A stretch of 64,000 nucleotides of DNA. It comes from Ottelia alismoides (taxonomy: Eukaryota; Streptophyta; Magnoliopsida; Alismatales; Hydrocharitaceae). The stretch is from contig JAZKJV010002956.1 of the NCBI GenBank assembly GCA_037367405.1, positions 310,001 through 374,000 of the forward strand, given 5' to 3'. Shown piece by piece: positions 47,532 to 60,738 of this stretch; positions within the stretch are counted from its first letter, which is position 1, and each line of letters starts with the position of its first letter. Position numbers and translations under genes: made by a program. The notes beneath the pieces are model-generated. The model ran no database searches, had not been told where the DNA came from, and saw only the letters and a list, made by a program, of their open reading frames with translations.

Positions 47532-49850
47532 TTTAATTTTTATTTTTTCTTATTTTTCAATTTTTTTATGATTGTAATTTTGCATTTTTTTAATATTCAA
47601 AAATATAAATATTCAAACTAGTTTATTCACAAGAGAAAAGCAACTCTAATTTTTCAAAAATAACAAAAATGCTCGAAAATATCTAAATAAGTTATTTTGT
47701 GGTTTTATGATTTTCTATTCTTTTTGTAATATTTTACAGATTTTTAGATTTTTTTAGTATTTTTAAAATGAATAAAAGTAGGATAAGATGCAAACAGTAA
47801 GCACATAGAGTTATTTCACAATTTAAAAATGCCAAATAAATGTGAAAATCATGAAAAAATATTTTTACTAAAACTCCAGGAAATTATCTACAAACAGGAA
47901 CTAAAATCACATTTTTTGTTTTTTCAAAAAATATATATGATTTTTTTAAGATTTTAGTATTTTGAAATTTTTGGGGTTTTATAAATAATTTATACACGAA
48001 AATGGGAGTGAAATTAAAATATAATTAAAGAAAACTAATCCATTTTTTAGAATTATTTACTCATTATTCATTTTTTATAATTTTCCTAAGTTCATATAAG
48101 GAAAATGTGTTGTTTTTTATTTTGTAATAATTACAAATGATGATAAAATGCAATGAAATTTATATACATTCAAGAGGAACAAAACAAGAGTTTAACTTTT
48201 TTGGGGGAATGTATTGACAAACACAAATATTTATTTCAATAGGAACCAACATGTAAATCATAGTCTGAAAATACTAAACTAAAATAAAAATATTTATTAT
48301 TATGGAATGAAAAATTAACAGGAAATAAAAGGGAGGAGAAGCATTACAATTTACCCACGAGTTGCATACAAGACACGTAATATGAATATCGACGGGCCTT
48401 CTTTGCAATTTTAAAAGTTTCCAAGGAGGTTTTTGCAATTTGCCCCAATAAATACTTTAGGTTTGATGAAGGGGGTTCATGTTTGTTCCTTTACATTTCA
48501 CAACCAAGGCTTCACGTAATTTGCCCCAAAAACTTTTCCAGGGACGTTCACGTACCTTGCCTTCTTCTCCAAAGGGCAGTGGACGAAACTCGTGGAGGAG
48601 GCTCGCAGGAAGTCGGTGACATTCGGTAGGATCAGGTGGTTGAGCTAAGTGGTGCCATGGCTGAGGCGCTACGCGAGGGGCATGTGGGTCTGGACAACGG
48701 AGACTGGGGGTTGCACGGAAATGATCTGTTGGTGGTGAAGGATAGGCTTCGATGGAGGTTGGCCATGACAATGACTAAAGTGTGCGGCAATGGGCTCTAG
48801 GTGGTGTCGTGGAGATCATAGTCGAGGGACGACAACGGAAGTGGGTGGTGCTCCACTCGGTCAGCAATGGAGCCAAGCAGGAGGCTGGTGGAAGGCATCG
48901 CGGGTGATAGTCGCAGTGGAGTCGCGGTAAGGTTGCGGACGATGGACGATGATTGGAGGGAGACGGTCGCACTTGCTGAGCGAATAGTAGTGATGGATAT
49001 CTGGGTGACGGGCATTGCCTCCGGATGGGGAGGGTAATGCCTACTGCTAGACTTTTTTTAATTATTTTGTTTTCTGTAAACACATAAAACAAGAAGAAAT
49101 AAATACTTCTTTATTTCTTACTTTTCTAGACAAAATGTCAGAAACTCTCTCTTTTTTTAATTTTTTATTTGATTATGCAAAACAAATGTTAGAAAAAAAA
49201 TTTTATTTATTTTTTAAACTCCTTATTAACAAAAGAGGATGCGAGCACGATGACTCGATTTTGATTATTAGAAAAGCGAAAAAAGAAGAAAGAAAAGAAA
49301 AAATATTAGATGTGACAACAAGTTGTGGATCCGGTGAAATGGAAGATGGATCTGAGTCTTTGTCTACCATACACGGCCGGAGTTGGAAGAACGTGTGAGG
49401 TAGAATGTGAATGCGGATAGATCGTGATGTGAAGGTGAAAAATCGAGAGCGATGGTGGATGAATAGTGATCATTGGTTAAAAATGATTAACTAAGATCTA
49501 GGAATTAAAAAAATGACATTGAAACTAAAAATACAAAATTAAACTAAGATTAACCTATATGAAAAATAAGAGAAGAAAAATGTGGATCTCACCGTGGAGC
49601 AAAGTAATGTTGTGATGGCCTCGACGAAGGCTGATTCGCTGTCACCCGATGACTCGAAGGCTAGGCACCCTTATGCGACAAGATTATTCTCGAAGAATAG
49701 GCTCCTCTCTGCAAAGATTGATAAAGCGTGAATGAGGAAGGAGTAGACAATTAAATAGAAAAAATAATTGAATTTGAATTGAATTTGAACTTTAAAAATT
49801 GAATAGAGATAAAGAGATAAGAAAGAATTTGAAATGAGATAAAGATAAAG
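47532..49850 (-). repeat. Type-2 LTR-like segment
   Basis: Same layout as the solo LTR: AT-rich 47,532-48,330, then AATTTGCCCC words (48,437 and 48,518), a GC-richer block 48,560-49,030, a purine-rich strip, and the segment 49,575-49,740 shared with 42,395-42,560. Ends not resolved: no TGATGAAT palindrome was found at the right. Frames on the minus strand here (48,457-49,092) are compositional. 49,135-49,398 has no motif. Confidence 0.5.
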
Positions 49851-51599
49851 AAAGAAATTAAAGTTTAAATTATTTACAAAAATTTATTTATTTTTGTATT
49901 TTCGTCACTTTATTAAGTTGAATAATAAATGTTAATTTTCCTATTTTTTATGTGGTTATTTAAAGAAATTGATTATATAAACATATTAAATACATATGGT
50001 ACATTGTATACAAATCTCAATAAGGGAATTAGCTTTTTTGTTTTAAAATTATTATTAATATTTTTTTATTTTTAATAATTAATATAAAATATTTAAAATT
50101 ATTTACAAATACAATATGTACAAATATATGGCAAAATTGCACAAACAACCCAGAAAACCATCTTTCAAACCATTAAAACAAAATTATGAAATCTTAATCA
50201 TTTTAGAGATAATTTAATTTAGAATACAATAGAAGTGAGTTTGATTTAATTCGATTCATATAGAGCTGGAAATTATCTTTCAATTATCGCTTTATGCCTT
50301 TTTCGAAGTGTGATTGCTTTTATTTTGTGCATGATTTTATTTTACAAATATTTTTATTATTTGAAAAATGATTTTTATTTACTACTTTAGTTTTGAAAAT
50401 TGTTTAAATTGATGTCAATTCATGTATCCACGAGGAGGAAGACTGTCATTTATATTTTACTAATGGACAACCATCACATTCATAGATACAATCATCGCAA
50501 CAACCAACTCTTTTGGAGTCTCATACGAAAATGTTGGTAGTGAAGTAATGAAATTGCAAGAAGATTTCATGAGTTATATTTAAGATTTATTTTCTAACAT
50601 GCAATAGAATAAAAAATATTTAATTTTCACGCATTTATCTTATATACAATTTACTTATAGGTCACAAAGGCCCACATTGCATTATGATTGGATTGACTTT
50701 AATGACGAGAAGGAGATTGACCTATAAGAAACACACATGTATGCATGGTTCAAGTAGAAGGAAAAGTAGAATAAGAAATCAAAATAAAGTTTGATTTCAA
50801 ATGTATTAAATTCAAGAATATATAAACTTTACTTTATGAATGAATACTTGTAGAATTTAGTATGTTTTTTTGTTTTTTTGGATCTTTTATGTTTGTTTGA
50901 TCTAGATGATGTTTTTAAATTTATACCAACAATAAGAATATCTTTATTTTTAATATCAAGTTCAATTTCTTTTATAACATTTCATTATATTGGTTATACA
51001 AGTTACATCTAGAATGTAGATTCAAAGTAGATTTTACAGATACGACAAGATGTGGGATAGATGGTTTGTTAAATGTATGAATTTCAACTTTAATAACCAC
51101 CTAAGTGGTTTCCAATATGGATTTATAGGTACGAAGTGGCATCAAAACCATCTCAAACATGTACAATTATTTTTAATAGACAACACGAGCGAGCACAAGT
51201 GCTCCCTCGATACACTAGTGATGCTAGCATGCATGTACACGAGTGAGGCCTTCAATGACCACAATGTGCATGCACAAAAAACAAGGGGCACATGGCGAGC
51301 ACATGTGCTCGCTCGCTTAGGCCTGCGGCTAGACAATCTATGAACATAACCCGAGTAAGCACTTGTTCTCTCTTAGACCAATAGCATGCACCTAGCGTGC
51401 CCCTAGAGTGCACATGGCGATTCACTAAGTGAATAAAAATTCCTATTTTTCATGTAGTGGACGTAATAAAAGACCAAGAGGAATTAATTCTGATGTTATG
51501 AACTTCCAAGGTGTCAAGCACAAAATGGACTTTTTGTCCTAGACAATGGGCAACAAGGGTGTTTATTGAGACCCTGATTATTCTGGGGATGCCCTTAGT
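49851..51599. other. Unassigned AT-rich region
   Basis: I see no family motif. The frame 51,050-51,343 (97 codons) is not recognised, and its second half is made of words such as GCGAGCACATGTGCTCGC and AAGTGCTCCCTCG. It may be old transposon sequence. Confidence 0.4.
51295..51312. repeat. Perfect 18-bp palindrome
   Basis: GCGAGCACATGTGCTCGC is its own reverse complement. It is followed by TCGCT. Similar GAGCACAAGTGCTC lies about 105 bases upstream at 51,190. Confidence 0.75.
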
Positions 51600-53961
51600 T
51601 TGTATTAGACCAATGGCATTGCCTAGTATACCCTTGTTAATTCAATCAAATTAACGATCAAATTTAGTGTTAAGTGCGTTGCAGTTTGGTAATCGAGACT
51701 TCGTCAAAAATCGCTTCAATTAATATTCAATTAAATGCGAACAGCATTTTTTTTTATTTGGGCAAGCCCAAGGATGAACTCAGGGAGGCAGCTTTCTCCT
51801 TAGGTCAATTTTCGGAGGTCTGATTTTCAGAAGAATATTTTTGGTTTGTTTATAATTTTTATACAATTTAAAAGAAAAAAATGTAATTTCAAGCCAAATT
51901 TTAAGGTTAAATTTGAAATATGGTCAGCTTAAGTCCAAAAATTATGAAACTTGGCCAAATATGAAATGTAATGAATTTACGCTGCTGTATTTTTTTGGGA
52001 ATTTTTCGACTCTAAATGAGTTTACTATGAATTAAAGATGAATGTAGGGATATTTTCGAAAAATTAGTTTTAATAAATAAAGCTTAAAATATTTTTAAGA
52101 ACTAAAATTATCCAAGATGACTCTATATGAGAGGATTATAGGAAAATTGTTAAACCTCAAAATAATTAATTCTGGACCTATTAAAAATCAATTAAAAAAA
52201 TACAAATTAATTTCTTAATGCCTCGTATTGCATGTAAATGAAATGATTTTTGGGCACAATGTTAACATAAGTAAACTCTACCTAATGTTATTTTTTCGTA
52301 GTTTTTGGATCAACAATTCATTTAATAAGCAAATTAATAATTAACATTGGACAAAATATGCTAATTTCATCCGAAATTATTATATTAAATATAATATTGC
52401 TCCTAAAAATTCAATAAGCATCAACAAAATAAAGCATAAGATATTCTACAAGATGCAATTTTTGGAATTTAAAAATGCGGTTAAATGAATGCCTAACTAG
52501 ACGTGCAAATACAGAGATCTGGACGCAATACAGAAATAAAATTGCTAAAACAAAACATGCTGACAAGGATGCGAGTGCAATTACCAGGACTTGCATGGGT
52601 ATTTGTGAAATTTTCCTTTAGTTAACATGCTTCCCACATGCGCTCCTGGTCGGTGGGGTACGACTGCAATTTTCCAGAGATAGTAGGGGCTTAGGTGTAG
52701 TTTACCCATGGAGGGTGGTTGCACTGCACGTGATCCCCAAGAACTTTGGGTCTCCTTATGTAATTGACCCACCCCTCACGTGTTAGGCACGTGAGGTGGG
52801 TTTGGAGTATAGCCGCACAGGATTGGCGCATGGTTTTTTTGCTTGGCGTAGGAGCCTCGGCCTACTATGGCAACAGAGACAAGCTCGCTGGCGGGCATGA
52901 GGTAACCATGCATGGGGCACGTGGCCGTAGGTAGTCGAGTGAGGGAGCACCTGCTGCCTTGTTGGGTGAGGGAGCGCCTGCTGCATGGCGACGAAGGTCT
53001 TCTCGGCTTGAGAGGTGGAGAAGCACCGCGCAGGTGACGACCGAGGGCAGAGTTGGCCGCAAAGGCCGGTGGTGAAGTGGGTTGGAGGATCGTGCCTTGT
53101 TGAGGCTGTGTCGAGGGTAGGGACCTATTCGAGGCGCGGGGCTGATAGCCAAGGGCTGGCAGTGCACAGATCCACGTGTTGTTGGCCGCGAAGCAGTCCG
53201 GAAGGGGCGGCCGACGGAGGTGTGGTGCGTGTAGGATGAGCATAAGGACAAACAAGGGAACTTCCCCTGTGAACAGGGGAAGTTGGGATATTTGTTTTCG
53301 AGCCTTGAATTATTAAATGATTGAGAAAAGTTCCTCAAAAATTTCCATAAAAATCACCATTGTGTTCACAACGTGTGATTTATCAGTGAAAGTGATAATG
53401 TCTTCGAGATTTGGTGAATGGAATATGGGGAAATGATGAGAGAGAAAGGTATGAGGAGGAAGATCAGAGGAAAAAGGAATGACGGGGAAAATATGAAAAG
53501 ATAAGAAGAAGAGGGAGGAAACAAGGGGGAGGGAGTTACCTGTGAAAGTGATGGTTGGATGCTTGTGAAAGGACCTGGGAAGTCCTTGATCTTCGCTCAA
53601 TGGCCGGCTTGTCGGGGCTCTGGCAGATGCGGTTTGCGGCTGCGGCGGTGGACGGAGGGCCACCAGATTTCGCCTGGAGGAGAACGGTCATCTCTCAACC
53701 TGAAGAGCTCTGCTGTCACCAGAGCTGTTCTTGGAAGCTCTCCTCTCCTCAGCTAAAAAATGGCATATACTGGAAGTGGGAGGAGTCGTCGACTTTTTAA
53801 GGTGGTGCAAGGATGAAGAGTGGTGCAGGTGGTGGAGCATGTGAGTGAGGTGAGAGGAGTGGGTAAGGTGGGTGGAGTGGCGGTGGTCATGCCGCGTGGA
53901 GGAAGCCGGCCATGCAAGGCGGAGGTAGAGATCGTGGGCGGAGGTGCCTGTAGTGGGTGAG
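51600..53961 (-). repeat. Type-2 LTR, truncated by ATH-C
   Basis: It matches the solo LTR (16,415-18,850) in the same orientation: AGTGCGTTGCAGT against AGTGCATTGCAGT; TATTTGGGCAAGCCCAAGGA against TAGCCTGGGCAAGCCCCAGG; then a GC-rich block and a GATGGTTGG.. strip. The left edge is not exact. The rest lies beyond ATH-C and CHR-1, outside the window. Frames at 52,776-53,338 and 53,313-53,975 are compositional. Confidence 0.65.
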
Positions 53962-56900
53962 TGACGAATCCCCATTCATCACTATTTATTCTTTTATTTT
54001 AGCTAAATATCCTGGCAAAAAACCTTGTATATAGTTGTAAATATAACAAGTTACAAATAAGCATGCATTTGTTAAATACCAATAATTAGCATGTATTTGT
54101 GCAATAATAAAAGAACAAAGAATAAAAGAAAAAGAGGGAAATATTTAGGATAAATATTGAGTGACCTAATCCCAAGAAAGGGCCCAACATGGGCCTGATC
54201 GCCAAATAAAATAAGAAGAGAGATACAGGGCCACTCAACCTTGTACATATTCCTTTAATGTACATAAATATTTTATTTTCACAAAAGTCAAAATAAAAAT
54301 ATGTTCATACTACCTTGTATATATTCCTAAAAAAACAAAAATTAGAAAATAAAAATAAAAATAATTTATCTCTCACCTTGTACATATTACATGTATATAC
54401 GTAACAAATACCTACTTATTTAACGCTTCTAAACAACTCATAAAAAAATATAAATTATTCTATACTTCAACTTTTGTTATAAATAAATAAAATATAAAAT
54501 TGTTGTATTTGTACAAAAATAAACAAAATAGGAATTAAAATAAAAATAAATAAATATTTTATACATGTATATAATGAAACATAATGTATATACCTTTATT
54601 TACTTTTTAAAAAAATAAATAAAAATCACTAACAAATAGTTTGATAAATAAGAAATTTTTTCATGTTGAATGCATGTTAAATTAAAATCATTTTCGATTT
54701 TTAATATATTTTACAAATAATTTTGACCATCGAATTTTCTGATTGATCCAGGAGCGATGTTGATCCCGGTCAACTCCCCCTCCCAGACCCTTCTTCACCC
54801 GAATCTGATTTTTTCTTCCTCGTCTCCAAATTTTCTCTATCAGATCTGATTGCCTCATGCCCCGATTTCTTCACCCGCTCTTCCCCATGGATCAGCGACC
54901 TTCGCGGATACCTAGAGAGTGGCATATCTTTCTCGGTTCGCTCACCCTCGCCCGATCTTCTTCGCCACCAGTGACATGCTATAAAATCTTCATTTGACTC
55001 CCCAGACCTGTAGGACGTGCCTTACACCCTCCAACTACCCTAGTCTCCTTCCCCTTGGTGACAACATTCGGCCGGAGCCATTAGTGGCTGGATAGAGTAG
55101 CTGCAGCCGACGCTCAAAGCACGTGGTCGGAGATCCACCGCATTTGAGCCTCCCCGCCTTCCGCTGTGTGGCAGAGGCGATGACCCAGTCCCACCTCACA
55201 TCCTGGATCTTAGGATCAACCTTGAATTCTCAGGTAGCTTTCATTTCCTTCCTAGCTCCAGTTTTTTCGATTCGTTCATTCCTCCCTCCGCCGGCTCCGA
55301 CCTAATGGTCGGAGCTCCATCAGTCATATCCACTCGCTTCGAACGATTACCCCGTTGACCGTCATCCTACCCCCGCAGCTTGATCACCCAAATCTTGTCT
55401 ATCAGAACCAAGATTTGGTCTAGGTTCCACCCTCCGTATCGCCGAAACCTCCCATCGCCTCCCACCATCGCTTCTTGTTATTTCTAGCCAAATAACCTTG
55501 ACCGGAGTCTCCCTTCGAGTAGTAGATTTCATCTGCAGGTCAGAACGTGTGAATATACAATCCAGGACGCCTTTCACCCACTTTGCTGGAGGTCGCCCAT
55601 GTCACACACCCCGTCCAGGAGATCTGACCGTTGGCGACTTCATCCGACCTCGCCATCCGACATGGAGGAGCGTCGCGAGTTAAGCACCGCTGCCCGATCG
55701 TTAATCGGAGTGACGTATCACCGCTAGTTCTCCGAAGAACTTCGCCCAGGTGGAGTTCTTCCGGGACCCACCTCAGTTGTCGGATCTTCCCTCTCCTCCA
55801 GTTCACATTAGGGCCGTCCATCGCCTGCGCCTGTCAGGTCGTTAGATCCGACATCTAACGTCCTCCGTACGCGTACGTTAACTCCTTCGTCAGGTCGTTG
55901 GATCCTCCAAGTGTCAGCGTTAGAGCCGCACGTCGCCAGCCAATCAGGACGCGCTACCTGGCACCCCACGTGACTCGTACGACCCGCCTGGGTAATTTAC
56001 GTCACCTTCCCTATATTTCTTTCCTATTTTTATTTAGTCTGTTAAATAAAAAGTACATTGTGGACTTTTTGCATCAGTGCCCCCCCAGTTTTCGTTATTT
56101 ACAGTTTCGTCCTCCTTGTATGGTTGCACAAGCATCACCACGTGTATTTTTGGAACATTTGCATCTATTATCCTGAGTTTAGTGCATGTTATGTGTTGAA
56201 TTTATAGTTTTACTATTTAAATCAATGCCCCTATGCATACTAAGTTTCGACATGGGCTTGTGTGAAAATTGCAGTAGGCCTCCTTGGTTTTTGACACGTC
56301 TTATCAATTAGTCCCTAGAAGTTATTCATTTTGCATATTGGTTCCTTTTTGATGTGCCTCTTTGATTGGCTTGAATAAATAGCAAATCTCGTCCAAATTT
56401 CATGAAATTTGGAAACATGGCTCCTGCCATGGTGTAAACATTTCTTTGATTTTTTTGGCTCATTTTGTTTGCATTTGATATTTTAAAAATTCTAAAACCT
56501 TAAAATTTGCTTCTATCCAGTTTCAAAAATCAACTAAAAATATTACAAACCCTCTAAAAATAAAAAAAATACTGATTGTTTTTTTATCATGTCTTCACTT
56601 CTATCCAATTTTCATTGCATTTGGCATTCATAAAAAACACAAAAATTGAAAACATTGAAAAACTTTGAAAAATCATTAAAAATTCTTAAAAATTCAAAAA
56701 GATGCATTTCCAGTTTCTATAGTAAGAGTTTTACCTTTAGTTTATAATAAAATTGTTGCTTGAATTTTATAGTCACTTTAGGTATTTTTAAAGTGCCTTT
56801 AGATTCTCGCTGGACACTGTTTTGGATTTTCATCCTTGTTTCATTTCTATTAAATTCTTTTAAAATCATAAAAATCGAAGAAAAATATTAAGAACATCTT

Positions 56901-57299
56901 CATATTTCTAAAACCCGAAAATATTTTTATTTGAATTTTTTGATTAATTTTTGTGTGCTTAATAATTGTTGGATTGTGATCTTTTGAGTGTTATTATCGT
57001 TTTCCTAATATTAAAAAATCCAAAAAAAGTTAAAGAAAAATATAAAATCCACCTAAATTAGTTGTTTTTGGATCTTCGATTACTTTGTAGGTTTACCATA
57101 CCATGCTCCTTGTGTTCCACCCTAGTAGATATACCATGTAAAATTAAATTGCGAGACCACTATTTGTTTGCTTGCTTGCTAGATTTTTTATATTGGTGGT
57201 CTTCCTTCTTTTTCTTGATTGATTTCGATCCGAGTGGTTGATGTCACAACGACCAATGACATATTTACCCTTAATTGCTCGGGATTTCGGGTCACATCA
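53962..57299 (+). repeat. ATH-C 5' LTR
   Basis: 3,338 bases. Starts TGACGAATCCCCATTCATCA (palindrome with one mismatch) and ends ...GGGTCACATCA. AT-rich start, GC-rich block 54,760-56,000, AT-rich end with words shared with ATH-B (ACTTTGTAGGTTTACCATA, then CCATGCTCCTTGTG). Frames in 55,123-56,176 overlap on both strands and are not genes. Confidence 0.85.
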
Positions 57300-57302
57300 G
57301 AA

Positions 57303-57320
57303 TGGCGCCGTTGCCGGGGA
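57303..57320 (+). promoter_or_regulatory. Primer-binding site, tRNA-Asp
   Basis: TGGCGCCGTTGCCGGGGA, identical to ATH-B at 21,529. Three bases after the LTR end. Confidence 0.9.
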
Positions 57321-58576
57321 GCATGGCTTAGTAGTCGGTTTTCCCGTTCTTTTTCGGCTATTATTTTTGCTTGCATTTTTCATCATCATTTATTTCCATT
57401 ATATTCTATTTCATAATAATCACGGTTTGACATATTTCTGTTTTTGACTTTCTTGCGCGAGCCCGACGATCGAGGGCGGCTTTCTTCGGAGACCCGAGGC
57501 ACCTGCGGGATTCGGAGGCATCTCATTTCTGCATCGACTCGTAGGAGGACGTAGGAGAGCCGAAGCAGGTGTATGGGGAGTTTTAGCTTAGTTTTTATTT
57601 CCTGTATACTATAGTTGTAATAATACAGGACATACTTCTATACTTGGTAGTTATCTCGGGGTCTGTTTTGCCGAGCACCGGTGTACTCGGGGGACCTTAC
57701 CGCAGATTTCTCGCCAAATTTGGTTTTTACTGCTCTACTTACTGCTTATCTGATTTTCGAGGATTTAGCCTTGGCCTTAGGATTTTTTAAGACCGTGACA
57801 TAAGTAATTAAGTCGAAATCCTAATTATTTGCCTACTCCTATACATCAATAGTTGGACTTAATCAATTAATTCAAAAAGAAAAAGTAAGATTAATTAGAC
57901 TCGAGTCCACGTGCCCTGAGGAACCACATACATTGTATGCATGATCCGTTGTGGCGGACATCGAGTGGTTCCCAAGAACGGACTCAGGACTTAGTTTGAT
58001 TACTTGACTATTGTGCTTATCGTGTAGAAACTGCTTGGTCTAAGGCCATTTTTCTCGTGCATCATATAGGTAGTTTTCTTTCAGTCTTTATTTTATGCGC
58101 GGATCACCCTAAATGTAGAGAGCTGGAGCCAGGTATGCATTTCTTACTCTACATGCATCATCGTGTTTAATCACGCATCGACTTTTTCATCTTCTTCCCC
58201 AGTTTTTGGACTTAAAACAATCAAGAGAACCGAAAAATTCGTTAGGCATTCTTTGATTGAAAAATTCCTAAAAAAACAAAAACTATAAAATTGGAACTGC
58301 TAAACACACTTGCCCCTAAAATATACTTCACTGAAAAATTGTCTTGGGAGAGTAATCCCCACATTGTCTGGTTTGGATGAGCGAGAGAGTGACCCACACA
58401 CTACGCAAGAGCCACATCCGATTTCTTAACAAACTACCTGCCTTTTATATGGGACAATTTGTTGGGAGTATTGGATTCTTATCAGCTCGCTTAATTGCTC
58501 TGAAAGACTGTCTGATCACCAACTAAAATTGCTCTGAAAGACCGTACTTTTACAGTCATCATCTCTGAGTACGTAG
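57321..58576 (+). other. ATH-C leader
   Basis: Conserved with ATH-B: GAGCACCGGTGTACTCGGGGG near 57,673, GAGGATTTAGCCTTGGCC, AATGTAGAGAGCTGGAGCC, and GGATGAGCGAGAGAGTGAC near 58,375. No gene. Confidence 0.6.
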
Positions 58577-59061
58577 GTGAATTGTGGGTTTTGCTCTCAT
58601 CTTGGGTGTTTTCCAGATCTCATCCACCTCTCTCCTATTCACTTTCTTCATCCTACCCTCCCTCCCTTCATTCTCATTCCCCATTTCCATTCATGGATGA
58701 TGGGTTACCCTCCTTTCTTGTTGGATCTTGCCGCTTCTTCATCTTATCCCCATCATACCTGTCCACTCTCATCGGAGGCCGGAACTCTGACCGACCTTTC
58801 ATCCTCTTTTTCTTCGAGCATGCTGTGTTGGATGTTCGTAGAGATCGAGCTGACCAGATACAAGAGTCGGGCGAATCCACTGCTGGGATGAGAGTGCAGT
58901 CCACATACGATCACATAGAGCAGATGCGGGTTGCAGATAACTCCAACGCTAGGATGATGGATGAGCACACCGAACAGGAAGCACAATTAGCATCTACATT
59001 CCGTCCCTTCATTCTAGATTTGGAATTCATTCAAAGGCGGCCGAAATTTTCAGGAGAGGTG
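58577..59061 (+). pseudogene. ATH-C gag N-terminus, cut by CHR-1
   Basis: A 160-codon frame at 58,582-59,064. Its second half matches ATH-B gag: DQIQES, GMRVQSTYDHIEQMRV, FRPFILDLEFIQRRPKFSGEV. The first half (Ser/Pro/Phe-rich) changes frame relative to ATH-B. At 59,061 the gag core stops after GGAGAGGTG, where ATH-B continues into NEEPYLHL. CHR-1 starts with TGATGAAACC at exactly this point. Confidence 0.75.
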
Positions 59062-59360
59062 TGATGAAACCCCCTTGCTTAAGAATGCGTCAATAAAAAA
59101 ACAGACAAAGTTTTGTAATTATCAGAATCATCAAATAAATTAAAAACACGAAAATAGCAAAACTAAAATTCGTGGTGTTTTTACCCTTAAAAACACCATA
59201 AAAATTTTAATCTATCTTTAAATGACCTAATCTCCGTTTCTAGTCAACGTGAAACTTTTAGATCTCATCGAGATCAACAACTTTCATGTTCTAAGTTTTA
59301 CCAAATTCGGCCATTTATCCATTCATAAATCAACATCTTTGACACAATAATCTGATTGGG

Positions 59361-59391
59361 CCACGTGGCTCTTTGTAGTTAAGCCACGTGG
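59361..59391. promoter_or_regulatory. Paired G-boxes in the CHR-1 LTR
   Basis: CCACGTGG at 59,361-59,368 and GCCACGTGG at 59,383-59,391. CACGTG is the core bound by plant bZIP and bHLH factors. Function in this LTR is inferred from sequence only. Confidence 0.45.
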
Positions 59392-60642
59392 CCGCATCTC
59401 TTCGTGCCACGCGCCCATGCCAGCCGCCGTCAGAAGGAGGTTTGGGAGCCTTAGTCACCGTTGTTCATTCCGCTCTCGATACCTGCCATTCGATCAGGAC
59501 TTGGGATTCATCACAGCCCTCCGTCAGCGCTGTGATCCCAGAGCGCCACGTGTCACTTCCAGGGCCATTCGATCTCACTTTCATCTCTTCATCTCCACCA
59601 TTATTTACGCTCCAGATATCGACCCTCCGATCTTGATTCACAAACTCATCACCACCGTACGCTACCGCTCTCACCACAGTACGACACATGGTTGCATCTG
59701 ATCCCTTCGATCGCCTCTAGCCATCTTATCCCAACCGCTCATTATCGCCCATCCTTTAGCCGTTGGATTTCAAGATCCAACAACCAAAGCTTCGTCGTCA
59801 ACCTCCGGTCTTCTCTCTTTCCCATGACATTCCTCTCGCACGACCACCTCACCCTTCCACTTTTTTCGGAGTCTTCGTCCGCCATCTCCATGTCTCAATC
59901 TCTCCACGACGTCGCCCGATCATACACGATTCCCGTGGTGATCCATGCACCCCACGACGACCTTCACCTCGCTCCTTAATCACCACACAAACCACGACGC
60001 CCTCACCTGAACCTCCACATCTGCCCCTTTAAATACTTCATCTCCGCCACTCCAGCTACCTCGTCCACCTTTACGTGGGGCTCCACCCAGCTCCTCTCCT
60101 CCTCCTTGTGACAGGGGGAGGTCCGATGGAGGCGTAAAGACAACGCTGACCCTAAGCCATGGTAGGCTTAGCCCTGTGGAGCTCTACATCCGCCAAGCTA
60201 CCCCACCCAGCTAAGGGGGTCCAGCGATGACCGTAGTGTCTTCCAGTGTAAAGCCTTGAACTTGGCATATCTCAGATCCTATATAATAAGATCCGGCTCG
60301 TAAAGAGGAAACCGACAGAATTTGTTTCGTGTGAATCGGACTTCGTTTCGATTTGCTATGAATTTCGGAAGAAAGAGAAGGAAGGCTAAGATGTCATTAA
60401 TCCATAATGACTATCATTAAGACTAATTAAACATGATTAAAGAAATTAATGACGATTGAAAGTCGCTAATGATCATTAGTAAACACTAATCAATAGTTAA
60501 CAAAAGATATGCGTAAGCCGCGAAAGTTAAATCGCGATTAGTGAAAGTTAATCACGAGTAGTGTTAATTAAGCGTCATTAGCGAATCTAGAATCCTCTAG
60601 AATGTTCTAACTTAAGCTCCAAGTTTGGGATAAGTTTTGGCT

Positions 60643-60700
60643 AAAACCATGGGCCAAAACCATGGGCCGCTAAACCATGGTTAAGGTCTAAACCATGGTT
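60643..60700 (+). repeat. AAACCATGG repeats upstream of the TATA box
   Basis: AAAACCATGGGCC occurs twice in tandem (60,643-60,655, 60,656-60,668), then TAAACCATGGTT at 60,671 and 60,689. About 40-90 bases before the TATA box, where enhancer repeats would be expected. Confidence 0.65.
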
Positions 60701-60730
60701 TTCTACCATAGTTAGTGGTTTTCTGGGGCC

Positions 60731-60738
60731 TATAAATA
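60731..60738 (+). promoter_or_regulatory. TATA box of CHR-1 LTR
   Basis: TATAAATA within GGCCTATAAATAGACCCCCC. The sequence then becomes CT-rich with ATTCATTCTCTACAAC. Confidence 0.7.

Larger units (their letters stand above)
53962..59061 (+). mobile_element. ATH-C, Athila-like retrotransposon, 5' part
   Basis: 5' LTR 53,962-57,299, primer site 57,303-57,320, leader to 58,576, and gag to 59,061, where CHR-1 interrupts it. Five bases before the LTR are GTGAG, a likely target duplication whose partner is outside the window. It belongs to the same family as ATH-B by LTR start, primer site, leader and gag N-terminus. Whether it carried pol cannot be seen. Confidence 0.8.

Noticed and set aside
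51050..51343. 97-codon frame as a small gene
   Set aside because: No recognisable motif, palindromic low-complexity second half, no support from neighbours.
52776..53338. 157-159 codon frames on the minus strand
   Set aside because: GC-rich part of a type-2 LTR; overlapping frames, Pro/Arg/Ser-rich, no motif.
55123..56176. Several 60-93 codon frames on both strands
   Set aside because: GC-rich block of the ATH-C LTR; the same position in ATH-B has different frames.
59388..60032. Frames of 74-95 codons in a gene-like GC-rich area
   Set aside because: They overlap in all frames and lie upstream of the LTR TATA box; no family motif.
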